From assembly GCA_002436415.1 (NCBI GenBank), contig DJMA01000024.1, positions 1-64,000 on the forward strand: a stretch of DNA of 64,000 nucleotides, written 5' to 3'. The position numbers were made by a program, and so were the translations under genes. The DNA is from Bdellovibrionaceae bacterium UBA6502 (GTDB lineage Bacteria > Bdellovibrionota > Bdellovibrionia > Bdellovibrionales > UBA840). This document shows, in pieces, positions 34,859 through 42,473 of the stretch. Below the pieces are notes generated by a model. It ran no database searches. It had not been told where the DNA came from and worked only from the letters and a program-made list of their open reading frames with translations. Numbering within the stretch: the stretch's first letter is position 1; every line of letters begins with the position of its first letter.

Positions 34859-35051
34859 TATTCTGAGTAGAAAACTTTTCGAGTTTAAGGCATTTAGACA
34901 AAAGCTAGACCAATCAAACCAAGAACAATCCTCAAACTCATTCAATTCAATCTTAGTGACCCATTATGAGACATCTAAAAAGAGCAAGGCGTCAAACTAA
35001 AGACCAGCGACTAAAGTCCGATAGGTAAGTATCACCTTTAGGAGGAACAAT

Positions 35052-35327
35052 ATGTCTAAAAAAGAACAGGCACAAAACCAAGGGGCTCCCGCTCAAAATG
35101 CCTCTGCCGGTAAAAAGGCAGCGCAACAAGCATCCAATGTGATTTCAATCAATTTCAACCAGTGCCTATACTCAGAGTGTAGTTCGAAACCAAAGCGAGC
35201 GAACTTTTGCAATGAGCATTATGATTGGTTTAAATTTGGCTTAGTCACAAAGAATGGTGAAAAAGCAAAAGACTTCGATAAGAAAATGATTTCTTTTGAA
35301 AATTTTCAAAAAAAGAAAGCTGCCTAA
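35052..35327 (+). CDS. Small Cys/His protein, zinc-finger-like
   Basis: A 91-residue protein. The first 30 residues are Ala/Gln/Lys-rich and disordered. The core CLYSECSSKPKRANFCNEHY gives a C-x4-C...C-x2-H set that could bind one zinc, followed by DWFKFGLVTKNGEKAKDFDKK. I recall similar short proteins from Bdellovibrio-group genomes but no established function. AGGAGG precedes the ATG. Two consecutive terminators follow, the first overlapping the stop codon. Confidence 0.78.
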   Translation: MSKKEQAQNQGAPAQNASAGKKAAQQASNVISINFNQCLYSECSSKPKRANFCNEHYDWFKFGLVTKNGEKAKDFDKKMISFENFQKKKAA

Positions 35328-35338
35328 GGCAGTTTTTT
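35320..35338 (+). terminator. Terminator overlapping the stop codon of the Cys/His gene
   Basis: CTGCC (35320-35324) and GGCAG (35328-35332) flank the TAA stop codon in the loop, followed by six T. Confidence 0.75.
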
Positions 35339-35350
35339 ATCTAGACCTAA

Positions 35351-35383
35351 AAAGAGAAGCTACAATTGCTTCTCTTTTTTTTT
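35351..35383 (+). terminator. Second, stronger terminator
   Basis: AAAGAGAAGC (35351-35360) with GCTTCTCTTT (35368-35377), loop TACAATT, running into a T tract to 35383. It backs up the terminator 13 bp upstream. Confidence 0.85.
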
Positions 35384-35415
35384 AAGTAATCCTAAAAGCT
35401 TCCGATCGGCTCAAT

Positions 35416-35493
35416 ATGAGAACCGATGCCAAACTTATTTTTAAAGTATTTTTCTATTCTTTCCTACTCGGATTTTTGTTTTTCTCCTTTTGA
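35416..35493 (+). CDS. Candidate 25-residue hydrophobic peptide
   Basis: ATG at 35416 opens a frame encoding MRTDAKLIFKVFFYSFLLGF and LFFSF before TGA: a short charged start, then a single membrane-spanning segment. It lies in an otherwise gene-free 300-bp gap, and a terminator-like hairpin follows 37 bp later. The start codon sits in the loop of an inverted repeat (ATCGG 35405-35409 with CCGAT 35423-35427). No ribosome site is visible, so the call is speculative; a small membrane peptide or type I toxin-like product is conceivable. Confidence 0.25.
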   Translation: MRTDAKLIFKVFFYSFLLGFLFFSF

Positions 35494-35529
35494 AAAAAAC
35501 ATTTTTAGACCGATTCAATCTGCCAACGC

Positions 35530-35553
35530 AAAAGGCTGAAACTGGCCTTTTTA
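35530..35553 (+). terminator. Terminator-like hairpin without an assigned gene
   Basis: AAAAGGC (35530-35536) with GCCTTTT (35545-35551), loop TGAAACTG, then TTATT. The only transcript it could end is one starting in the 35384-35529 gap, such as the small candidate peptide or an sRNA. Confidence 0.5.
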
Positions 35554-35632
35554 TTGCTTTCCTTTAGTCTTAATATTAAGTTTAGAAGGCCTTTTTCCGA
35601 TCAGTACATAAGTCTAAAGAGGATAAGTTTTA

Positions 35633-36334
35633 ATGCAAAAATCCAAATTCAAAGATGCCTGCAATTGCCCGACGGATACCTTGAGCCTATCTGTCTTTAA
35701 TTTCTTATTCAGTGCAATTTGCTTTAAAAGTCTCTTGGCATTTTTCAGTTACACCCGGCTTGAGTCGTGGGTCCTGCTTGGGCTAATTGTTCTTGGCTTT
35801 TCTGTGAGTTGGGGAATCATTAAGGTAAAATCTTGGGCATTTGGCCTTTTTCATTTCTTTGTAAGCTTAGTGAGTCTTGCTGCTTTACTGCACCTTTACT
35901 TCCAGCCAAGTGAGTCTTCCTACTATATGTTTCTAGGAACGGTCGCTTATTCCGCAGTAGGTAGCTTTATTTTGCATCGAAATCACTACAGCGCTTGCTT
36001 TCAACCAAAAGCCTTCGCCTGTCGATTTACACCAAAATACTTGCACGCTTTTTTAAATGTAGATGGACAAAAAGAAAAGGTATCAATTCTTGATATTTCC
36101 CAATCAGGATGTTTTTTTCAAACTCAGCTAGATCTAAAAATGGGAGCGAAATGCCATTTAGAAATCCAGTTTGAAGAGTTCAAGCTTTTTACAAAAGGCA
36201 AAATCATGCGAGAATGTTCAAAGTCCCACGGCTATGGATTTATGTTCACAGGTTTTGATCGCAGAAAATTTGCTAGCACCAAAGAAGCTGTGAGCCACCT
36301 TTATGAAAAGATGAATCAATTTCAGGCTTCTTAA
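35633..36334 (+). CDS. Membrane protein with PilZ-like domain
   Basis: A 233-residue protein. Three hydrophobic helices (about 22-40, 45-63, 70-90) and a possible fourth (98-113) precede a C-terminal cytoplasmic PilZ-like domain (about 123-225). The D/NxSxxG motif is D154-I-S156-Q-S-G159 (ILDISQSGCFF). The usual RxxxR motif is incomplete: R131 is present but the second Arg position is Lys, so c-di-GMP binding is uncertain. A GAGG ribosome site lies 10 bp before the ATG. It may sense or respond to envelope signals; no partner is adjacent. Confidence 0.75.
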   Translation: MQKSKFKDACNCPTDTLSLSVFNFLFSAICFKSLLAFFSYTRLESWVLLGLIVLGFSVSWGIIKVKSWAFGLFHFFVSLVSLAALLHLYFQPSESSYYMFLGTVAYSAVGSFILHRNHYSACFQPKAFACRFTPKYLHAFLNVDGQKEKVSILDISQSGCFFQTQLDLKMGAKCHLEIQFEEFKLFTKGKIMRECSKSHGYGFMFTGFDRRKFASTKEAVSHLYEKMNQFQAS

Positions 36335-36361
36335 TCTAAATCCGAAAAATTAAGCATATTC

Positions 36362-36397
36362 TTGACCTAAAGACTTTTAATGCCTATTTAAAAGTCT
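36362..36397 (+). promoter_or_regulatory. Promoter with overlapping inverted repeat (possible operator)
   Basis: TTGACC (36362-36367), 17-bp spacer and TATTTA (36385-36390) form a promoter for the lipoprotein gene at 36414. A perfect 10-bp inverted repeat, AGACTTTTAA (36371-36380) with TTAAAAGTCT (36388-36397), covers the spacer, -10 and likely start site. It could be a repressor operator, or a terminator for the upstream gene. Confidence 0.5.
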
Positions 36398-36413
36398 CTT
36401 GGGATCAAAATTA

Positions 36414-36869
36414 ATGAAATTTATTCAACTTCTTTTTCTACTTCTAATAGCGGCCTGTGCTGATGATGGCGAGCAATCCGCCATGGATAATCCTTTTTTA
36501 GATTATTCACAGAAGAGGATTGAGGGTTTCGAAAACACAAAATCCATGATCTCCGCCATCCAAAACAAAGACCAAGCTTATGTTGAATCCGTTTACCCGA
36601 GCATACTAGAGCTGGTTCCCTACCCTTTTTCTGAAAAAGAGAAGCTCCAAATTGGAAGACTAAAACATAGCAGTTTCAAAAACGAGAAACGAATCAGTTT
36701 TAATGTCATGGTAAACGAGTTATTAAAAGTAAAACTAGAAATTCATAGTTCCAAAAACTTAGTTCAAAACTTTGATTACATCAGAGTGATCGCCTATCAA
36801 AATGGCTATAGTTATATCCGCCTCTATTCTAAAGAAGAAATCGATCAGAAGTCTTTTAGAGATTTTTAA
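36414..36869 (+). CDS. Small lipoprotein of unknown function
   Basis: A 151-residue predicted lipoprotein: MKFIQLLFLLLIAAC with C15 lipidated. The mature part is charged and helical at first (DYSQKRIEGFENTKSMISAI), then beta-rich (KRISFNVMVNELLKVKLEIHS, SYIRLYSKEEI). The ATG at 36414 is chosen over an upstream TTG because it starts the signal peptide. It has its own promoter with an overlapping inverted repeat. No family recognised. Confidence 0.75.
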   Translation: MKFIQLLFLLLIAACADDGEQSAMDNPFLDYSQKRIEGFENTKSMISAIQNKDQAYVESVYPSILELVPYPFSEKEKLQIGRLKHSSFKNEKRISFNVMVNELLKVKLEIHSSKNLVQNFDYIRVIAYQNGYSYIRLYSKEEIDQKSFRDF

Positions 36870-37386
36870 AAAACTTGATTTGCGTTTAGCTTATTAAAAG
36901 ATGACAGGCAAAAATCTATAATTAAAGCAGGAAATCGCCTTTTTTAGTGACTCCTAGCAACTAAACCCACAAAGCTTACATTTGAAAATAGAAGCTAGTT
37001 AAATAACAAGCCAACAAACAAATAAAAAAACAAAACAATATTAGATGCTAAAGATCACCTTGCTAATATTTTCTTAACAGGTAAATCGGCTCCTTAAGAA
37101 AATACAGGAATACTATATAGAAACTATTCTTAAAGTTATAATAGGCAGCTTTTTTAAAAAACTGGTCCCTTTAATTACGAATAGACTTTGTTAATTACTG
37201 GAAAACATTTTTATGAAAAAAATTACCCGAAGTTTAGATTTTCCTGCAATGAATACAGTAGAAAAATTAAGGCTTTAAAATATTTTTCTATCCGCAATTA
37301 AAGGGACCAGATTTAAGTTTTTCACAAAACAAGAACTAGCAAAGAAGTTTACGAGTAAGCTAGCCCTTGCTGTGAAAAAATATTTT
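36870..37386. other. 517-bp intergenic region with repeat copy D
   Basis: Between the lipoprotein gene and the convergent leucine dehydrogenase gene. It contains repeat element copy D (37162-37310) and A/T-rich unique sequence. No gene, RNA or clear terminator seen. Confidence 0.6.
37162..37310 (-). repeat. MITE-like repeat, copy D (inverted orientation)
   Basis: A 149-bp element with ends CTGGTCCCTTTAATTACGA (37162) and TCCGCAATTAAAGGGACCAG (37310). Relative to copies A-C it is inverted: its reverse complement contains ATTCATTGCAGGAAAATCT, matching the shared core. The short ATG frame found in A-C is broken here (MNTVEKLRL then stop). Confidence 0.8.
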
Positions 37387-38496
37387 TTAACGCCCTTCTA
37401 CCTTTAGAGTAGTAAATGGACGAGAACTTAGACCTGTGTGTTTTTGCTTTAAACGACCAATTTGTGCCAATCGTCTTTCTGCCATTTCATCGGCAGCTTT
37501 GTAAGATGGAATTCCCATTTCTTTTGAAATTTTATAAATCTCAATCAAATTATCATAGATTCCTTGTGTTCTCTCTAAGGCTCTTTCACGAGAATAGCCC
37601 TCTAACTCAACAAACACATTCATTAAACCACCAGCATTGGCAACATAATCTGGAGCATACAAAATTCCCATTTCATGTAACTGGTCCCCGTGTTTAAACT
37701 CTTTCAACATATTGTTAGCAGCTCCAGCAACCACTTTGCAGTTAAGCTTAGAAATCGTGTCATCGTTAATAATGGCACCCATCGCACAAGGAGCTAAAAT
37801 ATCACAATCTACAGATAAAATTTCGTCTGTAGAAACAACTTTTGCTTTCAACTTCTCTTCCGCTTTTTTCACCATTTCTTCATCAATATCGGCGACGATT
37901 AGCTCGGCACCATTTTTATGAAGGTATTCAGCAAGGTAGTAACCCACTTTTCCTAGGCCTTGAACGGCAACTTTTTTTCCTTTTAAATCCGCTGAACCAA
38001 ACTTTTCAAAAGCAGAAGCTTTTACGGCGTGTAAAACACCTCTTGCCGTTAACGGACTTGGATCACCACTACCGCCAAGGGCTGGGCTGATTCCAGTTAC
38101 CCAACTCGTTTCAGCAAAAACATGACCCATGTCTTTAACCGTTGTTCCAACATCTTCGGCTGTGATGTAGCGACCATTTAAAGAGTTGATAAACTGCCCA
38201 AAAGCGCGAAACAAAGCCTCTGACTTATCTTTTTTTGGATCACCAATAATTACAGCCTTACCTCCACCTAAATTTAATCCAGCAGCAGCGGCTTTGTATG
38301 TCATTCCTCTTGAAAGTCGAAGCACGTCCACCAGTGCCTCTTCTTCGGTTGCGTAATTCCACATTCTTGTTCCACCAAGAGCGGGCCCTAAGGCAGTGTT
38401 ATGAATCGCGATGATAGCTTTAAGACCTGCGTCTTTATCATAACAATAAACTATTTGTTCGTGGTCTCCCGTTTTTGCAATGGTTTCAAATACCAT
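37387..38496 (-). CDS. ldh: Leucine dehydrogenase
   Basis: A 369-residue NAD-dependent enzyme deaminating branched-chain amino acids. Starting at the ATG at 38496 (ribosome site GGGAG) puts the two essential lysines exactly at K68 (RGMTYKAAAAG) and K80 (NLGGGKAVI), as in the Bacillus enzymes, which supports this start over an upstream frame to 38586. The Rossmann motif GLGKVGYYLAEYL is in the second domain. It would link branched-chain amino-acid use to the TCA cycle, fitting an amino-acid-feeding organism. Monocistronic. Glu/Phe/Val dehydrogenase relatives are possible, but the active-site context is Leu-type. Confidence 0.92.
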   Translation of the reverse strand: MVFETIAKTGDHEQIVYCYDKDAGLKAIIAIHNTALGPALGGTRMWNYATEEEALVDVLRLSRGMTYKAAAAGLNLGGGKAVIIGDPKKDKSEALFRAFGQFINSLNGRYITAEDVGTTVKDMGHVFAETSWVTGISPALGGSGDPSPLTARGVLHAVKASAFEKFGSADLKGKKVAVQGLGKVGYYLAEYLHKNGAELIVADIDEEMVKKAEEKLKAKVVSTDEILSVDCDILAPCAMGAIINDDTISKLNCKVVAGAANNMLKEFKHGDQLHEMGILYAPDYVANAGGLMNVFVELEGYSRERALERTQGIYDNLIEIYKISKEMGIPSYKAADEMAERRLAQIGRLKQKHTGLSSRPFTTLKVEGR

Positions 38497-38794
38497 AAAT
38501 ACTCCCAGGTTAAATTGATGTAACTGCTTAAAATTACCGAAGCTTTTAATCCCCAGAAGATTAGGTAGCAGGGCAATTCTTGGCAAGAAAAATCTACTCC
38601 CTCACACAGCTTTAACCATGACGCATTGTTTAATATACTTGATTATTGTTGAAAGCTTGGGCATAAATGCAGTGCAGCTTTAAAAAAATGCAGAAATACC
38701 CCCGCACCCCTGAGTCTTGCTTCATTAGTTATGCTGAGTAATTCAAGCTGTTTAACAGAAAGCCAATTTAATTCAAATTAAGTGAGGAAAAAAC

Positions 38795-39223
38795 ATGCGT
38801 AGCCTACTATTGATTATCAGTTTTAGTTTCTTATTAATCTCTTGTGGAAATAACTCTGGAGGAAACGCTGGCTACCCTACTGGTCCCAACTACAATATGA
38901 ACAACTACCAATTCAGGGATCATGATTACCACCGCTATAATAATCGTCGTTATAACTATAACTGGAACAACTACAATCAAGGCCAATGGTTATCCCAACG
39001 TGGTGTTAACGACATCGCCTATTGTGGAAACCCATACGTAGACACAAATGGAGTTTGCTACCAATCTTGTTACCAAAGAAATTGGCAAAGCTACACAGGA
39101 CTTCGTGCAGGCTATGTTTGGTCATGTGGCTATGCAGGTTGTGCATGGGCCTACGCTACGCAAAACATCCCGTGGTATAGCTACAATTGGGTGCCTTACG
39201 TTCGCGCGGCTAGGTGTTTCTAA
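38795..39223 (+). CDS. Asn/Tyr-rich small lipoprotein
   Basis: A 142-residue predicted lipoprotein with lipobox LISC (C17). After a Gly/Asn linker the chain is very rich in Asn, Tyr, Arg and Trp (HRYNNRRYNYNWNNYNQGQW), then a Cys-rich part (AYCGNPYVDTNGVCYQSCYQ...WSCGYAGCAW...RCF) with seven Cys that probably form disulfides outside the cytoplasm. An AGTGAGG ribosome site precedes the ATG. Its 3' end overlaps the convergent large lipoprotein gene by four bases. No family recognised. Confidence 0.8.
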   Translation: MRSLLLIISFSFLLISCGNNSGGNAGYPTGPNYNMNNYQFRDHDYHRYNNRRYNYNWNNYNQGQWLSQRGVNDIAYCGNPYVDTNGVCYQSCYQRNWQSYTGLRAGYVWSCGYAGCAWAYATQNIPWYSYNWVPYVRAARCF

Positions 39224-42200
39224 TAAGAAACACCTATCGTAGGAGTTCTAATTATAAAGCCTGGTGCTGCTGGGCTAATTACTGGATCAAGAAAATAAGA
39301 GGCAGTGCTACTGCCATTGTAACCTAATTCGACATAAGCTTGGTTTGCAATAGAAACTGCTCCTCCAGAACTAATGTCGCTCGTACATGTACTATCAGCA
39401 TGAAAAGTATCTCCTGCAATCAAATCACCAGTTATATCAGATGTATTAAACCAGAAGCTCGAAGCACTGAAGCTGTAAAAATATGGGGAATCACTCAATA
39501 AGTTACCACTAGCGTCGGTTATTCCAACTTTTAAAATGCTACAGCCAGCACTGGCTACACTTGCGTAGGAGTCCAAAAATCCCATATAAGATTGGCTTTG
39601 GTCTGCTGCATTTAAGACTCCTCCTCTAGATTGCCAAGCCGGATTTGCGGTGATTGCAAAGTCGGCAATGCTATCGATTCTGTAATACAGAGAAACCTCA
39701 CCTACACCTGTCACAGCAGTCACACTACTAGTAGGGCTACTGCAAGTGCTATCGTTAAAAACTGTAATGTTTGGCGGAATATTTAGCCCGATAACACTAT
39801 TATCTCCCACAGTATTATCACCGTTTGCATCAATAAAACGAACATCCATTGGCAAGCATAAGCCTGTGAAGAAATGCTCATCACTGGAACTTGTACCCAT
39901 CAACCAAATGTCAACTCCAGCTACAGGTAGTGGTGCCGTTGGTGTAAAAGTCGGGATTGCAACATTCGATGATGCTAAACCTGAGTAGTCAAAGTCAACA
40001 GGGGCTGTGCTGTTTGCTTTTACCCAAATGGTGAGTGTGTCTTTATATGCTCCACTAACATTAAAAACAGTACTCGGAGCACTTCCTGCTTCACAATCGT
40101 ACTCGTCAGAATAAAAATCAACATCACCAGCATTAAGGCTTAAAGAAAAAGTTTGATCAATAGAACTAGTAGCTAAAGCACCACTAGAGTTTATAAGCGC
40201 TACTTCCATCGGCTTACAGAAACCAACCACTGAATTACTAAAATCATGTCTAACAACAAAATCTGTCGGATTATCTGCGGCTGCACTGACAGTAATGCCA
40301 CTACTGTGGTCTGAAGTCATGCCCGATATATTCCCTGAAATTGTGATTGGAGTAGATAATGAGCCGGTATTTGAAGTACCTGCTTTGTAATAAACAAAAG
40401 TCTCTATACCGTCATCTGCATTAGCTGGAAAAGTAGAGAGAGCATTCCCACAATCGGCGCCATCATAAAAGTTTCCAAAATCTGGGCTTAAAGTAAAACT
40501 TCCTGAATCTGGAAAAACAGCAAAATCGCCATTATCGTCAACCGTTCTAAGTTGAAAAGGAACGCAGACTTCATCCTCAAAAGCCCCTTGCCCCCAAATA
40601 GGCTGCAATTGAATTTTTGTAGCATAATTAAGGCTTGGATTAGGATTACCATTTCCTACAAGATGAGAAAGTTTACTTATCAATCCGTTATTGCTAAAAA
40701 ATAATTTCCCATTGGATTTAATATAGGGACATACAGCAACCATTGGACTCGTTAGTGTTGCAATCAAAGGAACTTTCACTGTAGTCCTTAAGCTATAATC
40801 TGCCCTAACCATACTAATAGCCGCAACAGGATCATAAGATTTAACGTCATAATGTCCAATGTTAGTTACTTTTGAACCCACAGCCAGTTCAGTACAATTT
40901 ACACCACTATTGATAGGGTCTTGCACCAATCCCTCTTGGTTTTCGTTTAATAAAAATGTAAAGGCACCTGAAACGATATTTCCCATTCCTGGTAAAAAGC
41001 CGTAGGTGATTTCAATCTCATCGCCACTTCCAGTGAGACTAGCATTTATAAAACCGTCGTTAGCCGGAATACTTGGAAGCTCTTGGAAAAAACCTTTGGT
41101 AAAATAGCTATCTCCACCTAAATGAGTAAGATTAAGATTATAACATAGTTTCGAAGTTTGATAGACACCAAAAGTCTCACCACTTACCGGACTACAGCCG
41201 CTCGGTGTTGCGCTACCTTTAATAATTGCCGCAGTTGAATTAGTGACTACGCCAGCACTCGGATCAATCGATAGATGTTGACTACAATCAGGAGCACCTG
41301 ATTTTAAAACCCCAGAGCTAAGAACATCTGAAGGCTCATTAATCGTGGAATAATCGTCACAATAATAGTAGCTATTTGCCCCAGCAAGATCGCTATCGAA
41401 AAGGGCTGGACTTGCGTCAAAATTTAATAAATAGTTTCCATCATTCCTTGCTACTAACTTACCTGCTTCTGCACTGAAGAAACCGATGGCAAACTTTTCT
41501 GCTGGATAAAACTCAGCTTCACTATTACCCGCCCACCAACGAAAGCGCTTGGGTAGCTCTACAGCCATGGCCGAAACAGAACTCGCCGGAATGCTATCGA
41601 TGATTTCATCTAAACTCTGGTTTTCAAAAAGAACCAATCGTACGGAATTTGAATCATTTGGATCAAGAACCTTGAAAGTCATTTTTACACCCGCTGGCAT
41701 AAAAATATTAAAATGTCCTCCAGCATAAACACTGGAGAAAATTCTAAACTCAGGCTGATTGGGATCAGGTTTAAAACCACCAACTAGACGTCCTGCAAAA
41801 TTATTGTGTTCAGGAATATAACCAACTACATTTCCCTGTGCGGAACTACCTTCCACAATATTGAATTCACTGGTATTAAACACCAGAGTATTTGCACCCG
41901 ACTCTAAAACCGCTTCTTTACCTTTAAAATAAAAGTTGATATTTCCAGTAGAGTCCATGGTAGCGATTACAACTTGAATAACAATGCTTTCTCCGCTTGG
42001 AAAATCTTGTCTTCCAAAATCAACGGCTTGCCCAAACAAAACCGCTGGGCAATTCTCTACAGGATAAGTATCATCAGACATTGCCGGACATCGTCTTTCA
42101 TCGACAACCACTTTACCCTTAACATGGGCATTGAAAATAGTAAGAATGGGGTGTTCTTCGCCAGAAACACTTAGCTTATTATTAAAGCCACTTGCATCGA

Positions 42201-42294
42201 TCAAAATTTCGTTGGTAGCATCTACTGCTCTAGTACAGGCAAGTTGAAAAACTATTAAAGATAGAGCGAGCAATTTCACAATAACAGTAAACAT
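39220..42294 (-). CDS. Large lipoprotein with tandem Cys-paired beta modules
   Basis: A 1024-residue predicted lipoprotein: signal helix with lipobox FQLAC (C20), start at the ATG at 42294 after a GGAGG site. The N-terminal half has its own beta-rich domains with Cys pairs (RRCPAMSDDTYPVENCPA). The C-terminal ~430 residues contain four similar modules of about 95-110 residues, each starting with Cys-x-(P/L)-(M/F/K) and a ..DxNGD.. turn, and closing with ..YxDxxC.. before a strand pattern; these look like Ig-type domains with one disulfide each. A surface or adhesin-like role is plausible but not shown. Overlaps the convergent gene by four bases. Confidence 0.82.
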   Translation of the reverse strand: MFTVIVKLLALSLIVFQLACTRAVDATNEILIDASGFNNKLSVSGEEHPILTIFNAHVKGKVVVDERRCPAMSDDTYPVENCPAVLFGQAVDFGRQDFPSGESIVIQVVIATMDSTGNINFYFKGKEAVLESGANTLVFNTSEFNIVEGSSAQGNVVGYIPEHNNFAGRLVGGFKPDPNQPEFRIFSSVYAGGHFNIFMPAGVKMTFKVLDPNDSNSVRLVLFENQSLDEIIDSIPASSVSAMAVELPKRFRWWAGNSEAEFYPAEKFAIGFFSAEAGKLVARNDGNYLLNFDASPALFDSDLAGANSYYYCDDYSTINEPSDVLSSGVLKSGAPDCSQHLSIDPSAGVVTNSTAAIIKGSATPSGCSPVSGETFGVYQTSKLCYNLNLTHLGGDSYFTKGFFQELPSIPANDGFINASLTGSGDEIEITYGFLPGMGNIVSGAFTFLLNENQEGLVQDPINSGVNCTELAVGSKVTNIGHYDVKSYDPVAAISMVRADYSLRTTVKVPLIATLTSPMVAVCPYIKSNGKLFFSNNGLISKLSHLVGNGNPNPSLNYATKIQLQPIWGQGAFEDEVCVPFQLRTVDDNGDFAVFPDSGSFTLSPDFGNFYDGADCGNALSTFPANADDGIETFVYYKAGTSNTGSLSTPITISGNISGMTSDHSSGITVSAAADNPTDFVVRHDFSNSVVGFCKPMEVALINSSGALATSSIDQTFSLSLNAGDVDFYSDEYDCEAGSAPSTVFNVSGAYKDTLTIWVKANSTAPVDFDYSGLASSNVAIPTFTPTAPLPVAGVDIWLMGTSSSDEHFFTGLCLPMDVRFIDANGDNTVGDNSVIGLNIPPNITVFNDSTCSSPTSSVTAVTGVGEVSLYYRIDSIADFAITANPAWQSRGGVLNAADQSQSYMGFLDSYASVASAGCSILKVGITDASGNLLSDSPYFYSFSASSFWFNTSDITGDLIAGDTFHADSTCTSDISSGGAVSIANQAYVELGYNGSSTASYFLDPVISPAAPGFIIRTPTIGVSY

Positions 42295-42473
42295 GATAGA
42301 TGATCCTCCCAACACACGAACCATCATAACTATCGGTATCTAGATTAAAGCACTATAGTTAATAGGGCTGCTTTCTCATTATGGAACTATTTTTTCGGTT
42401 TAATCTGAACTGCTAATTGTGGGAGATAAAGCAAAAGAGCTAAGACTCAAATTTTGTCTCAGAGAGAGATCAG

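Noticed and set aside
34805..34945. Phosphatase N-terminus including nine Lys-His pairs, or a CRISPR-like array
   Set aside because: Spacer-free perfect hexamer copies are a simple-sequence repeat, and the GGGGGGAG site marks the downstream ATG at 34789 as the start.
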